Positions 28,851 through 42,410 of a DNA stretch of 64,000 bases are shown here, piece after piece. The stretch's first letter is position 1; each line of letters opens with the position of its first letter. Position numbers and translations under genes: made by a program. The stretch lies in assembly GCF_041146395.1 (NCBI RefSeq), contig NC_090989.1:245944843-246008842 (forward strand), written 5' to 3'. This DNA comes from Eulemur rufifrons. Its lineage: Eukaryota; Chordata; Mammalia; Primates; Lemuridae. The notes beneath the pieces are model-generated. The model was not told the origin of the DNA, ran no database searches, and saw only the letters and a list, made by a program, of their open reading frames with translations.

Positions 28851-29200
28851 GATTAAAAATCAAAATGGAGTCACTCATGATAAAGTTCCCTGTCACCAAA
28901 CCCAGACTAAGGTTTATCTGACCTTTTAAGAAATCAGGAGAGAGAAATAACAGCCAATTTTACAAAGAGGCCAGTTTCAATCTTCAATTGGCATGATAAT
29001 GAAGTTCCCTCTGCTTTAGTCCTTATATAAAAGTAGCAGCTTGAAGTAACCTGATGTTAACTAAACAATTATTATTTTTCTATCATTCTCCCCGTCTCCA
29101 CCTTACAAAAAAAAAGTAACTTTGAAAAACCAATATGCTCCTTGTTCTTTGCTTCTGCTTTCTTCAACTCTGTCTGTAAAGCCAACCTCTTCTGTTTTAT
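28851..29200 (+). mobile_element. Second ERV-type LTR-like segment
   Basis: It begins with AAATCAAAATGGAGTCACTC, the same motif that opens the preceding LTR. A TATATAAAAGTAGCAGCTTG-like stretch and a T/C-rich end follow. It is probably a related or overlapping LTR remnant; the ends are uncertain. Confidence 0.45.
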
Positions 29201-29293
29201 TTAGGCAATTAAATTAGGCCATTTATTTAGGCAATTAGTGTTGCCTAATTCTAGAATAAAGCCAATTGAGATCTTTAAATTAAATTTGTCCTA

Positions 29294-29450
29294 GGCTGGG
29301 CACAGTGGCTCGCACCTGTAATCCTAGCACTTTGGGAGGCCAAGGTGAGAGGATAGCTTGAGGCCAGGAGTTCAAGAACAGCCTGGGAAACAAAGCAAGA
29401 CCCTGTCTCTACAAAAGATAATAAAGAAATAAAGAAATAAATTTCTTCCA
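29294..29450 (+). mobile_element. Alu left monomer (FLAM-like)
   Basis: GGCTGGGCACAGTGGCTCGC runs to CCCTGTCTCTACAAAAGATA and ends in an A-rich (AAATAAAG) tail without a right arm. Confidence 0.82.
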
Positions 29451-29634
29451 CTTTTGTCCTTTCACATTGGGGAAATTTGCTAAGGGCAATATATTAGGTG
29501 ACACTATTTGAATTACTGTTTATTTTCTTAAGAGTGATGATGTTGTTCTGACTATGTCTCTTTATTTTTAGGAGGCACATACTGAATTGTTTAGGCATGA
29601 AATTTTGTGACATCTACAACTTATTTTTCAATGT

Positions 29635-30010
29635 TGTTATGGACTGAAATGTGTCCCCTCCCCATCACTAAAATTTGTATGTTGAAGCTCTAACCTCCAG
29701 TACCTCAATGTGTGACTATATTTGGAGATAGGGCCTTTAAAAAGGTAATTAAGTTAAAATGAGGTCATTAGGTAGGCCCTAGTCCACTGGTGTCCTTATA
29801 AGAGGAGATTAGGACGCAGGTGTACAGAGGGAAGACTTTGTGAAAAGGCAGCAGGAGGTGGCCATCTGCAAGCCAAGGGGAGAGGCCTCAGAAGAAACCA
29901 ACCCTGCTGGCACCTTGATGCTGGACTTCCAGCTTACAGAATTGTGATAGAATAAATTTCTGCTGTTTAAACCACCTAATCTATGATATTTTGTTATGGA
30001 AGTCATAGCA
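29635..30010 (+). mobile_element. MLT1-type (MaLR) solo LTR
   Basis: TGTTATGGACTGAAATGTGT begins the LTR. Blocks GGAGATAGGGCCTTTAAAAA, CTTATAAGAGGAGATTAGGA and CTGGCACCTTGATGCTGGAC follow, and the end is near TTTTGTTATGGAAGTCATAG. Confidence 0.9.
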
Positions 30011-30171
30011 AATTCGTACAAATGGTTCTGGGGAAGAAAAGAAATAAGAGAGAAAGCAAATACGGCAACATGTTAACATTGCTGAATCTAGCTGGAGGGT
30101 TCATTATATCACTCTGTCAACTTTTATGTAAGTTTAAAGATTTTCAAAATTAAAAGGTTGGGGAAAAATTT

Positions 30172-30211
30172 CAGATAGATGGATAGATGAATGGATAGAC
30201 AGACAGATTAG
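30172..30211 (+). repeat. (GATA)n/(GACA)n microsatellite
   Basis: AGATAGATGGATAGATGAAT is followed by GGATAGACAGACAGATTA, an imperfect tetranucleotide repeat at the end of an old repeat tail (about 30030-30165). Confidence 0.75.
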
Positions 30212-30284
30212 TTCCTAGAGTCTCAGTGTGTTCAAATTTCCTTTCATTATAAGTCAGATTGTATAGGACTTCCCCCCATCAAAG

Positions 30285-30755
<471 letters not shown>

Positions 30756-31839
30756 GATCTTTTCTCGTTATTCCTACCCTTATGGTTTTAAGTCGTTAAC
30801 TCAAAAAATTTAATTCTATAATTTCTTGATTACTCTTCTAATTGTTTCTTTTTCTAGAATTCCCAGTATATGTGTGATAGGTCTTCTAAAACTGTCTTCC
30901 AGGCTCCCATGAGTTACACATAAAAATTTCCTTTTTTTTTTTTTTTTTGGAAGTTTTTCTCTGTCTTGTTCTGTATTTATTTATTCAACTTGATTTTTCA
31001 TGACAATGATTCAGTTCTGAGCCACAACTATTCCATTGAATTTAGAAATTTAGAATTTTTTTTAGTTCCTAAAATTATTTTTGTGCTCTAATTATATTTC
31101 CTTGAGAGTTTTCATTACTTTGTTAAAGTTTTCTTTCCTATATTCTAATAATTCCATGCTCAACAGAAGTGGCCACTTACAGTTACTCAGCTTAGTTTTC
31201 TGCTCTCAAGTAACTGAATTCCTCTAATTCTTCTTTGCCTATTCATGACTGACTGTTCTATTAGCATCCAAACAGGTCAGACTACTGGTATCTTTTAGAG
31301 AGTGAAAAACCAGCTGGTTGTGGAAGACATGGGAATTTTCAGCACCAAGCACCAAACATGTTAACAAACTTAATCCTCTGTTGAAGCACTGGAAGGAGTT
31401 TTCTATGAATCTCCCACCAGTTCAATTTCCCTCTGTATGGATTAAAAGGACTGAATTGTCCCTCTAAGCACAAAGCAAATAGGAAGGTGTCACATATTCC
31501 AATAGGATTCAAGCATTCTGCCAGTTAAGACCTCTTATGCAGCCTCCTAAGGCTCTGAGAAAAAGCAAATCACTGCCTTTAACCCTGTGCCTTAGATTTT
31601 GCTCAGTATCAAAGAGAATGAAGTTTCTCACCTGCAATCTCTCCTGGATGTCTAAAGAAAACCTCAGAACCCCTTTCTTGGCTATACCAGTTTGCTCGTT
31701 TAGGTTATTTTATTGCTCCAAGAAGTAGGGGGAAAGAAAAGTAAGAAACATGGGTTAAAGCCACTATCTTCCCATACTATCTCCCTTTTCCATCTTCATT
31801 GCTTCACAAAGCATTGTTATCTCCCCCATTCATAATATT
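30756..31839. other. Intronic DNA, largely unassigned
   Basis: T-rich, resembling very old LINE-derived DNA in part, with a T run near 30933-30948. No gene evidence was seen. Confidence 0.4.
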
Positions 31840-31990
31840 ATTAATATTAATAACAACTAGTCACATTAGCTCATTTAATTCCTACAATTCTAGGAAGCAA
31901 GAATTATTTCCATTTTACAAATGAATACAATGATGTTAAGGAAGTTTAAGTGTTTTAAAGGTTTCAAAGCCAGATACACTTGCATAAACG
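31840..31990 (-). repeat. MIR element
   Basis: TTTCCATTTTACAAATGAAT and AGCTCATTTAATTCCTACAA match the reverse complement of MIR. Confidence 0.7.
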
Positions 31991-32039
31991 TCTATATAGT
32001 CTCTTTATAACAAACACTGCCTCCAACTTTCATAAGCAT

Positions 32040-32222
32040 TTGTGTGACCTCAGGCACACAAATCTTTCTGAGCCTCATTTTTCCATCTCTAAAATGATAA
32101 TGTTAATATCTACCTCATAAGGTTGTGGTACAAACCCTAGGAATCAATGACAACATATAAAGTGATTAAAACAGTGTCTGACACAAAATGCTCAGTAAGT
32201 GCTAGCTATTAGTATTATTATC
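32040..32222 (+). repeat. MIR element
   Basis: TGTGACCTCAGGCACACAAA, CCTCATTTTTCCATCTCTAA, CTACCTCATAAGGTTGTGGT and ACAGTGTCTGACACAAAATG are MIR landmarks in order. Confidence 0.85.
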
Positions 32223-32799
32223 TGATGTCTTATAGTTTAGAATTTTGATTTTTATTTTTCAAAAAAAAGCTTATATTCTCAAATAATTCAAAAGAATCTC
32301 AATGGTTTGGCATTATCAGCTCCCACCAGTGATTGTTATAACAGTTTTTGATATTTGTTATTGCTCAACCCGTTGAAAAAGTGGATTCTTCACAACAGTC
32401 ACTTTAAATCTATTAACTACTTTTTCATTAGAATACTTCAGAAGTCAAAGGCTGCATTTTGTTGTAATCTTTAAAAAGAATTAAATTCCTACTTTAACTT
32501 GCTATCTATTAAATAGCTCTTAACAATAGAAAAGGTAGTACTACTGCTCAGTTATGAAAAAATAAAGCACTTAATCCTAACTGTACCTCAAAAACCAGAA
32601 AAAAACAGATCTGAACAAAGAAATAATAAATGCAATCAAGCAAAAGTTCAATTCAGGATTCTCTATAAGTAGCATTAAAAACATAATGATTTTGATAATT
32701 TTAGTAACTTTAAAGCATTAAAAGTTAACAGGCCTTGTAAATGCTTAAATCAGCTGAACTAGATTAGTATGCTATATAAAAGAGTTAAAGCTGAGTATC
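32223..32799. other. Intronic DNA, nothing recognised
   Basis: Unassigned AT-rich sequence. Confidence 0.45.
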
Positions 32800-33099
32800 T
32801 TTTTTTTTTTTTGAGATAGAGTCTCACTCTGTTGCCGGGGCTAGAGTACTGTGCTGTCAACCCAGCTCACAGCAACCTCAAACTCCTGGGCTAGAATGAT
32901 CCTCCTTCCTCAAGTGAGCCTCCCGAGTAGCTGGGACTACAGGTGTGCACCACCACATCCAGCTAATTTTTCCTATTTTTAGTAGAGATAGGGTCTCACT
33001 CTTGCTCAGGTTAGTCTTGAATTCCTGAGCTGTCAAAGGATCCTCCCGCCTTGGCCTCTCAGAGTGCTAGGATTACAGGAATAGCTACCGTGCCCGGCC
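32800..33099 (-). mobile_element. Alu
   Basis: Reverse-oriented full Alu with flanks AAAGCTGAGTATC and AAAGCTAAGTGTT as a diverged target-site duplication. Confidence 0.88.
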
Positions 33100-33332
33100 C
33101 CTAAAGCTAAGTGTTTTGAAGGAAAGCCAATAGTAAGACATTAAAATGTACACATTTTCTATTCTATTTTTAGGTATAAATCACTCTATGGCACTCCTAA
33201 GTAAGGTGTATGTGATGACCAAAATCTCATTATGATGAGGCAGCCAAGCAATATAGTGCTAGCTTTTCAATGCTTCAGTAGAGGTAGATAATTTGAAGCT
33301 CTCTACAATTGTAACATAAAATCGTCCTTTCA

Positions 33333-33975
<643 letters not shown>

Positions 33976-34349
33976 TACCCACTAGTATTCTATCAAAAAT
34001 GAAAGAATTCTAGATTTCAGCTAAAATATGTACTACTTATTTATGCTACTGACTCTGGTAATCTCTTCTTATTTGTGCTACACAAAATCTTTTTTATTCT
34101 TCAGGAAAAATGCTAGGCTTTGCAAAGAGAGACTAGAAACTACAAAAACAATTGTTTTAGGCAAAAATCATAAACGGATGTTAAAATTAGTGGATTAAAC
34201 TTTGATATGCATTGACTGATAGAGCACTGGCATGTTGCTTCTTGATTAGTCAATATCCCAAAACAATAGGCATTTTTATCACAATAATCAAATTATATAT
34301 ACTTACAGGTAAAATATGTGTATCTATATAAAACGAACCTTGCTATTGA
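33976..34349. other. Intronic DNA, nothing recognised
   Basis: Unassigned AT-rich sequence. Confidence 0.45.
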
Positions 34350-34468
34350 ATCTGTGAAATGAGGTTATTATTACCTAACATTAATAAATATGTAGAAGAA
34401 TTCACTGAGATGAAAGGTTCTAAGCTATTAACATAATGCCTGGTAGAGTGAGCAATTAATAAACAGTA
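34350..34468 (+). repeat. MIR 3' fragment
   Basis: CTGTGAAATGAGGTTATTAT, ATAATGCCTGGTAGAGTGAG and CAATTAATAAACAGTAG resemble the MIR 3' half. Confidence 0.65.
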
Positions 34469-35148
34469 GGGATGGGTACAGTGGCTCACACCTATAATCC
34501 CAGCACTTTGGGAGGCTGTGGTGGAAGAATAGCTTGAGGTCAGGCGTTCAAGACCAGCCTGGGCAAATACCGAGACTCTATCTCTATAAAAAAATTTAAA
34601 AATTAGCTTGGGGCTGGGCGCGGTGGCTCACGCCTGTAATCCTAACACTCTGGGAGGCCGAGGCGGGTGGATCACTCGAGGTCAGGAGTTCGAGACCAGC
34701 CTGAGCAAGAGCGAGACCCCGTCTCTACTAAAAATAGAAAGACATTATATGGACAACTAAAAATCTATATAGAAAAAATTAGCCGGGCATAGTGGCGCAT
34801 GCCTGTAGTCCCAGCTACTCAGGAGGCTGAGGCAGTAGGATCGCTTAAGCCAAGGAGTCTGAGGTTGCTGTGAGCTAAGCTGACGCCACGGCACTCACTC
34901 TAGCCTGGGCAACAAAGTGAGACTCTGTCTCAACAACAACAACAAAAAAAAATTAGCTTGGAATGGTGGTGGACACCTGTAGTCCTAGCTACTTGGGAGG
35001 CTAACGCAGGAGGATTGCTTGAGTCCAGGAGTTCAAGGCTACAGTGAGCTGTCATGGAGTCACAACATTGCAGCCTGGGCAACAGAGCAAGACTCTGTCA
35101 TAAAATAGAATTAAAACAAAACACAACAAAATAAAAATAAATAAATAG
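34469..35148 (+). mobile_element. Alu with a lemur-type Alu inserted inside it
   Basis: The outer Alu breaks at AAAAATTAGCTTGG (34597-34610) and the same 14 bases precede its continuation at 34961, with the younger Alu between. The outer right arm ends in an A-rich tail. Confidence 0.92.
34612..34948 (+). mobile_element. Inner Alu, lemur-type with mixed A and B markers
   Basis: The middle segment reads ATTATATGGACAACTAAAAA (B-like) and the right arm GGCAGTAGGATCGCTTAAGC (A-like). It is flanked by AAAAATTAGCTTGG on both sides. Confidence 0.92.
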
Positions 35149-35253
35149 TGAGTATTATGAATAGTATATTTAAAATCCAAACGAGAGCTATAATTCTGCT
35201 TCAGGTTGACATTGCTATTGTTCTACATCTATGTATAGTAGTTTAAGAAAATC

Positions 35254-35565
<312 letters not shown>

Positions 35566-35758
35566 TAATCCTAAAAGTAATTAAGTCCGTCCTCATATAT
35601 ACCAAAAGGATCAATCATAATAAGTAAACAAATCAATCCTTCTACAATGAATTATTTTATAAATAATACACAGAAAAACAATCACATCCTTGACATAAGA
35701 AATCACCAAAGGAGTAACAAAGAAATTTTGAAATAAAAATGAAAGTTTTTTAACTTAC

Positions 35759-35834
35759 TGACTGACTAAATCAGATCCCATCTTAGAGCCATCATCTGCC
35801 TCCTCTTCCACATCAGAGTCCAGTCCATTGTCAC
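35759..35834 (-). CDS. CAAP1: CAAP1 exon 4, acidic segment
   Basis: The 76-nt exon encodes an acidic stretch DNGLDSDVEEEADDGSKMGS then DLVS. The acceptor is TTTATAAG|GTGACA and the donor CAGTCA|GTAAGT, a near-ideal U1 match. It is entered in phase 1 (completing Gly) and left in phase 2 (CA of a Gln codon). Ser next to Asp/Glu, as in LDSDVEEE, makes casein-kinase-2-type phosphorylation plausible; that is inference. It is followed by the very long intron 4, about 27 kb. Confidence 0.95.
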
Positions 35835-36480
35835 CTTATAAATGAAATAAACTATTAAAATCATGCTTACAGAAAACAAAAAGTCAAAATGATTTAATCA
35901 CTGCATTAAAAAACACTCATCTTTAAAAGTGATGCACATTAAAGAACTTTATACTTGTTAAAAGATTACCTTTTTAATTGCTTATATTTTAAAAATGAGT
36001 TTTTTCAATGCCTTATTAGGTATTTCTCATTGCCTTCCCGTTATCTACATAAATACACAAGAATATCTATCTTTATCTATATGTATATACATATACACAC
36101 AAGAATGTGCATATACTTACAGACTACACACATATGTATACATCTTTTTCCAGAGTTACAAAATTCCATAAATCCATTTTATATTTAAAAATGAAGTTAT
36201 CTCTGGAAATTGAAAGCCTACATTTTGTATTTCTTCGTCTATGATGCTAATGCTAAAATCCTTGCTAAGCTCCAAAAGAAAAAAAAAATGGCTGAAAATT
36301 CAAAATTCTAAAGGCATCAGTATCACAAAGAGTAGTCATGCTTCAGGCAGACATATAAATGTTGGCAAATTGCAAGGAATTATTCTAACTCTGCATCTGG
36401 GTCTTTTAGAGCAGAAACAGTGTGTAATTGGTAACTAAAAGCTATTATATAAAGACTATAAAGCAGAAAATTTAAAAAAA

Positions 36481-36593
36481 TTTTTTTTTTAGCTCATAGC
36501 TCACAGCAACCTCAAACTCCTAAGCTCAAGCAATCCTCCTGCCTTGGCCTCCCTAAGTGCAAGGATTACAGGCATGAGCCACTGTGCCTAGCC
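36481..36593 (-). mobile_element. Alu fragment
   Basis: A T run, CTCACAGCAACCTCAAACTC and GGATTACAGGCATGAGCCAC remain; most of the middle is deleted. Confidence 0.82.
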
Positions 36594-36914
36594 CTAAAAA
36601 ATTATTTTAAGGGAAATCTTTGTCTTCTCAATAGCTAATTTTCGGTTAATTTTGTTATTTCATTTTATTACTTATGCTCTTACCTACACAGTTGTTTTGG
36701 AAAAACTATACATCAAGTCTACTCTTGAAATGCCATTCTGATAAATAAACTATATTTCTCAGTACAAATGGAAGTAAAAATACTCTTCAGTGATTATCCA
36801 GTACTGAAATTAAAGTAATATCTAAGTAAGAGAAAGAAATACCACAGGATTTATGCTGAATATATTAATGGTATTAACTAATAAATTACCAGAATGTAGA
36901 AATATGCATCTTAC

Positions 36915-36999
36915 CCTCAAGAATCTTCAAGATTTTTTTTTCAGACAGAAGCTCTAACTGTTCCTGGCACAGTTTTTTAATTTCTTCTATTGAACAGTT
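36915..36999 (-). CDS. CAAP1: CAAP1 exon 3
   Basis: This 85-nt exon encodes NCSIEEIKKLCQEQLELLSE then KKILKILE and the first base of a Gly codon. The acceptor is TTTGCTTTAG|AACTGT and the donor CTTGAGG|GTAAG. The peptide looks amphipathic and helical, with Leu/Ile spacing typical of a short helix pair, and continues the conserved core of exon 2. It is entered in phase 0 and left in phase 1, so skipping it alone would shift the frame. It is too short to stand out in a plain ORF search and was found by reading the splice junctions. Confidence 0.95.
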
Positions 37000-37324
37000 C
37001 TAAAGCAAATGACATTAAAAAAAAAAAAAAAAAAGCATTTGTGTAATATAGCTCCAATGTAAACTGGAAATTTGCAATCACAAAAAAAATTCCAGTTAGG
37101 AAAATCTTAATAAAACAAATTAAAGCCTCAAGTAGATTCACATACATCTTTTTATGGGATGAAATCTGAAAAACCGTCAGTATGTGAACATTTTAGAGAT
37201 TTGATGGGAATACATAAAGCCATGTTTATTATGAAAGAACAAATTGAAGAGTAAGTCAGTTTCCCAGGTATTCTTAATAGCAATATATTTATGTTAGATA
37301 ATTATTCTAAAGGTTTAAATATTC

Positions 37325-37400
37325 AAGTCCTGGCTCTATACACATTAGATCTATGATCTTGGGCTTAACTTGTCCAAGGCCTATTTCCACAACTATAAAA
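37325..37400 (+). repeat. MIR 5' fragment
   Basis: CAAGTCCTGGCTCTATACAC, ATCTTGGGCTTAACTTGTCC and CCACAACTATAAAATAAC fit a decayed MIR. Confidence 0.6.
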
Positions 37401-37829
37401 TAACATATATTTCCCTATGTAATTTTTAGAAATAAATATATAAAAACACTTGTAAATTTAAAGAAATATAAGCTATTGTCAACCAGTGTTGTGTTTTGTT
37501 ACAGAGCAGCATATCATTATATTATTTCTTAAAGCACCAGAAAGCTTCATTACACGTTCAATTTAGTTACTACCATTTAATAGAGTTATCTGCATTTAAT
37601 AGAGTTATTTCCATGGCGTCAATAAATTTCTTGCCTAAGCATTCTTCTTGGCAAATTTTTAAATATACAAATCTGTTCATGGTTCTCCAAAATCCCTTTT
37701 ATATATCTTTCAAGCAGCTTGTTTTAGATGAAAACATCCAATTATAAACTGCTATGAGTAAAATGATTGCTATAGAAGGTTGTATTTCTATATATGCGTA
37801 TATATCTGATAATATATGTAATGAAGCAC

Positions 37830-38030
37830 CTTTAACACATCAGGAAGCATCTTCTGTAACTTCTTCTCTCCTATAATACAGAAGCACTGTTGAAGCATTT
37901 CTTTTTTGTCTGATATATAGAAACTAACTGGTTTCAATGACACAGTCAGGTCCAATCCGCCTTCTTCAAGGTCACTGTGTTCTGCCAAGAATAATTCTTT
38001 TTCCAAAGTTGGCAAAAGATACTTGGTTTC
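37830..38030 (-). CDS. CAAP1: CAAP1 exon 2, conserved core
   Basis: The 201-nt exon (67 codons, phase 0 at both ends) begins ETKYLLPTLEKELFLAEHSD and ends LPDVLK. It is bounded by acceptor TAACTTTAG|GAAACC and donor TTAAAG|GTGCTT. It is the best-conserved part of CAAP1: an acidic LEEGGLDL segment, then SLKPVSFYISDKKEMLQQCF and a helical KKLQKMLPDVL stretch. Because both flanking introns are phase 0, skipping this exon would keep the frame while removing most of the conserved core. No substitution looks damaging. The separation from exon 1 is about 4.7 kb. Confidence 0.96.
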
Positions 38031-38555
38031 CTAAAGTTAAAAGAATAAAGAACTATTAAATAATACTACTTAAAATATATAGAATATATTCATTTAATAA
38101 ATTCTTCATTAAAAATTCCCAAATTCTTTATTAACAGTTATTTGTCTAAAACCAGAGAAAGAATATTTGATTGTTCAGCATTTACTCTCCACACTGCAAT
38201 TAACTCAAGGAGTAGCTATCAAGGGAAGAGATAATATCTTAGAACATATAAATGAAAATATATCCAATATTGAATAATTTCCTACAATTTTAGACTTTTG
38301 AAGAATTAGGATATTCCTTCAGGTAGCCATTCACCCAAAAGCTTTGCATATGCAATGTCATTCTACTTAAATTCATAGAAAGAAATGGAATGACAGTAAA
38401 AATGTTACAAATATTATGCAGTAAAGTTAATGCGCTTTCCAGGAGCTATTACCATTGGGGAAAAACAAAACAAAAAAAAAAAAAAAACCTTTGTATAATT
38501 TAATCATGTTGGGAGTTACCAAGTAATACAATATCAGTAATTTAAGATGTTTTTG
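38031..38555. other. CAAP1 intron 1 left end, nothing recognised
   Basis: AT-rich sequence with an A run at about 38469-38487. Confidence 0.45.
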
Positions 38556-39065
38556 TCAAATTTCTTTGCTTTTCCAAATCTATCCTGTCCTTCCCAATCT
38601 ACTGCCATAATCCTGGTCCAAACTACCATGATCTTTGTCTGGATTACATCAATAGCCATTTAACTGGACTCACTGAATCTAATCTGAGGTCTCTGTTTTG
38701 TATACTACTAGCATAATGCATTTTATAAAATGTATATTTACTCCTTCCTTCTTGTTTAAAATGCTTCAATGACTTCCTATTGCTCTTAGGATAATATGGC
38801 CTACCTGGCCCTTCATACTCATTCTTTGTGTTCTGAACATAACAATCTTCTTTGAATTACTCATATATAACCTGTTCTCCTCCCTTCAGCTCATACGGCC
38901 AAAGCTTTTGCATAATGTTCTGCCTCAGACAGTCTTTCCTCCCCCTTCCTCTACCACACTATACTCACAAGATTAACAACAAATTCAGATACTTCAGATA
39001 GCAAATCAAAAGTCATTTCCTCAGGAAAATCATCCTTGACCATACAGGTCAGGTAGGTTTGTTAT
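38556..39065 (+). mobile_element. L2 (LINE-2) 3' part
   Basis: The order TGGATTACATCAATAGCCAT, AAATGCTTCAATGACTTCCT, TTAGGATAATATGGCCTACC, TTTTGCATAATGTTCTGCCT and TCATTTCCTCAGGAAAATCA matches the conserved L2 3' region. It is ancient and non-coding. Confidence 0.82.
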
Positions 39066-39099
39066 ATCTTTTAAGGGAATTGTTTAAAAAGCACTTTAA

Positions 39100-39870
39100 A
39101 AATGGGCCTGTTTTAAAGAATACTATGATAATTAGACTGAAAAAGTAAAGAAGGCGAAGTCTTGTCATGATGGCTGACAAAGTAATAATGTAGAGAAACT
39201 GGAATCCTTATACATTGCTAGTGGGAACATAAAATGGTACAGCTACTTTGGAAATAAAACAGCTTGTCAGTTCCTCAAAAAGTTATCAGATGACCCAGCA
39301 ACTTCATTCCTAGATACATACCCAAGAGAAATGTAACCACATGTCCACACAAAATGCACACATGCAAATGTTCATAGAAGCATTAGTCATAATAGCCAAA
39401 AAGTAGACGCAACCCAAATGTTTACTACATGATAAATGGAAACGAAATGTGATATAGCCATACAATGAAATATTATACGGGCATAAAAAGGCATGAATCT
39501 TTGTACTACTAAAGAATGAACCTATGTGCTATAACATGGATGAACCGTTAAAACATTATGCTAAGGGAAATAAGCCAGACACAAAATACCATACATTATA
39601 TGATTCCATTCATATAAAATATCCACAACAGGGAAATCTATAAATCTGTAGAGACAAAAAATAAATCAGTGATTGCCTGGGGGTGAGAGTGAGTATTAAG
39701 GATGATAGCTAAAAGGTAAACATAAGGTTTCTTTTTGGAGTGATGAAAATATTTTAAAATTGACTGTAGTGATGGTTGTACAACGCCAAACCACATAACT
39801 GTACATGTGAAATGGGTGAATTGTGTGGTATGAAAACTATATTTCAATGAAGTTCTTCCAAAAAATAGGG
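39100..39870 (+). mobile_element. Old L1 3' end (L1M-type)
   Basis: AACTGGAATCCTTATACATT, GTGGGAACATAAAATGGTAC, GATGAACCGTTAAAACATTA and the end GTATGAAAACTATATTTCAA are L1M landmarks in order. Confidence 0.82.
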
Positions 39871-40224
39871 AACTCAATAAACAACAGATATCATGCCACT
39901 CTCAGAAGTTTGAGATGTTACTGACATGCCTAATATGCAACAACTTTTTCTTCTTCATAAATACACTTCTTTTCATTAGAAGTTAGGTTTAGTTCTGTAT
40001 GCAAATGTTTTTAATACTTAATGTTGTTTGTGTCCCCACCATGATAGAGCATTAGAGATACGGAAACCATTTAAGATAAGAATGGTGATATCCAAAACTG
40101 AATCTAGAATGAGTGGAAGAAGTGAATATATCTACAACTATTACAGAATTTTTTTAAAAGAGAGTTTAACAAAAAAAGCAAAAACAAACAAACAGACAAC
40201 AAAAACCACCCCTAAAAAACCCCA
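39871..40224. other. Intronic DNA, nothing recognised
   Basis: Unassigned CAAP1 intron 1 sequence with an AC-rich patch at its right end. Confidence 0.45.
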
Positions 40225-42235
40225 CCAGATCCAGACAGCTGAATGATCCAATGGTCAAGTTCTGACAAATATTTGAAAAGAAGATACATACCATTCTGGA
40301 ACACACCAAAAAATACAAAGCCTCCCATCTCAATCCATAACAAAAATAAAAACTATAAGATGATCTAACTGAGAAACATTTACACAAAAGTAAAACTATC
40401 AAATTCCAGCCAAGTACAACAAACCAGCCCAACAAACCAAATAGAACTTATCCCAAGACTGCAAGGACAATTCAACATCAACTAATTTATCAGTCATTTA
40501 TCAATAAAATTACATTATCTCATTAAAGGACAAAACCTACATGATCATCTCAACAGAATGCCAGAAAACCACCTGATAAAACTCTACAACCCCCAGTGAA
40601 CTAGGAATTACCTGATCAAAGGTATTTTTCAAAACCTATGACAAATATACTCATTGCTGGAACATTAGAAATGTTCCCACTAAGAAAAGATTGAAAACAA
40701 TGCCTACTACCACTGCTACTGTTCAATACTACACTAGAAGCCCTTGGTAATCCAAAAAACAAAAAAATAGTAGTTCCAAAAACGAGACAGAATTCATTAC
40801 TAGGAGAAATGTTTTTGAAAATCAATTTCAAACTAATAAATAGTATAGCTAGGAACAAGAAAACACATAAAAATAAATGGACTTCTATGCTTCCACAACT
40901 CCCAATTTTAAAATGTAATGTTAAAAAGCATTAAAAGAGGCCAGGCACAGTGGCTCACATCTGTAATCCCGGCACTTTGGGCCATGGCAGGAGGATTGCT
41001 TGAGACCAGGAGTTCGGGACCAGCCTGGGCTACATAGTGAGACACCATCTTTACAAAAATTTAAAAATTAGCTGGACATGGTGGTGCAGGCCTGTGGTCT
41101 CAGCTAATAGGGAGGGTGAGTTGGGAAGACTGCTTAAGCCCGGGAGGTTGAGGTTGCAGTGAGCTATGATGATGCCATTTGACTCCAGCTCAAGCAATAG
41201 AGCAAGACCCTGTCTCCAAAAAAAAAAAAAAAAAAAAAAAAGCATTAGAAGATACATACATAATCCTGTATGATCCTGGAATAGGAAAGAACTTTCTAAA
41301 CAACACACAAAATCTAGATGGCCAAGAAAACTATTAGCTTTGACTACAAAGAAATCAAAGGCTTCAATTCAGTACATGCTGGACAAGTTATGACAACATT
41401 TGCAATATATTCCACACAAAGAATTAGAATGAAGATTTTATGAAAAGATATTAGAAACTTACAGTGAAAAGTTGAAAACCACCAAACAGAAAAATGGGCA
41501 TAGGATACGTACAGAAAATTACATAGGAAGGAATTAAATGGCATACAAAAATATAACAATGATCAGTCTCACTATTAATCAAGAAAATATAAATTAAAAC
41601 AATATTAATTTGACGCATTAGCCTGGCAAACTTTTAAAAAATGTATTACCTTCTCCCAGAGAAAGGCTTAAAGAAAAAAAAACTTAAAAAAACGTATTAT
41701 CAAATGTTGGTGAAGATTTGCAGAAATGGGCATTCTCTCATTTAGGTACTATTTAGACTATAAATCAGCAAGGTCTCATTTGGAAAGTATTTGGTGACAT
41801 CTACCAAGTTTTTTTTTTTTAAGCGCATAAACTTTGACCCAGCAACTTCACTTCTAAGACTCTATCCTAACATAACTCTTGCACAAGATATATGTACAAA
41901 AATGTTTGCTTTCATATGGTAATAACAAAAATTGGAAACCTAAATATTCATTAATAAGGATATAATGGAATACCAGGCAGTCACTAAAAAATAACATACC
42001 ACATATAAAAAGAAACCTATCACACAACAGTGCAGTGGTATTTGATAGAGGGAATACGACAATTAAGTCTAGGTGTAGGAACTTATATACACACATCAGA
42101 AAAAGGCTAACAAAAAGGGATGCATATCAAAGTATTAATGCAGAAACACGAAGAGGGACTCCACGCTTTACCCTTGATTTCTGTACTGAATGAATTTAAA
42201 GTATAATACATTCGTTTTATAATAAATTGTAAATT
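40225..42235 (+). mobile_element. Old L1, ORF2-derived through 3' end, interrupted by an Alu
   Basis: ORF2-like pieces such as CAAGGACAATTCAACATCAA and ATGATCATCTCAACAGAATG are followed by a decayed L1M 3' part (AATGTTGGTGAAGATTTGCA, AACTTTGACCCAGCAACTTC). An Alu sits at 40939-41240. It may be two old fragments rather than one. Confidence 0.75.
40939..41240 (+). mobile_element. Alu, older type
   Basis: GGCCAGGCACAGTGGCTCAC to a pure A tail, flanked by AAAAAGCATTAAAAG and AAAAAGCATTAGAAG. Confidence 0.9.
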
Positions 42236-42249
42236 ATTTTTAAGACAGC

Positions 42250-42410
42250 AGTATCTTGGCAGTTTGATGGAGCATAACGAACATGACTTGTAAAGTCAGA
42301 CATCGAATTTAAGTCTAGGAGCTATTAACAAACTGTGACCCTGGGTAAAGTTCCTTAGCGTCTTTGGGCTTCAATTTTCTCATCTGCAATGTGGAGCTAA
42401 CCATAATCTA
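42250..42410 (+). repeat. MIR element
   Basis: TTAAGTCTAGGAGCTATTAA, TGTGACCCTGGGTAAAGTTC and TTCAATTTTCTCATCTGCAA follow the MIR consensus order. Confidence 0.78.
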
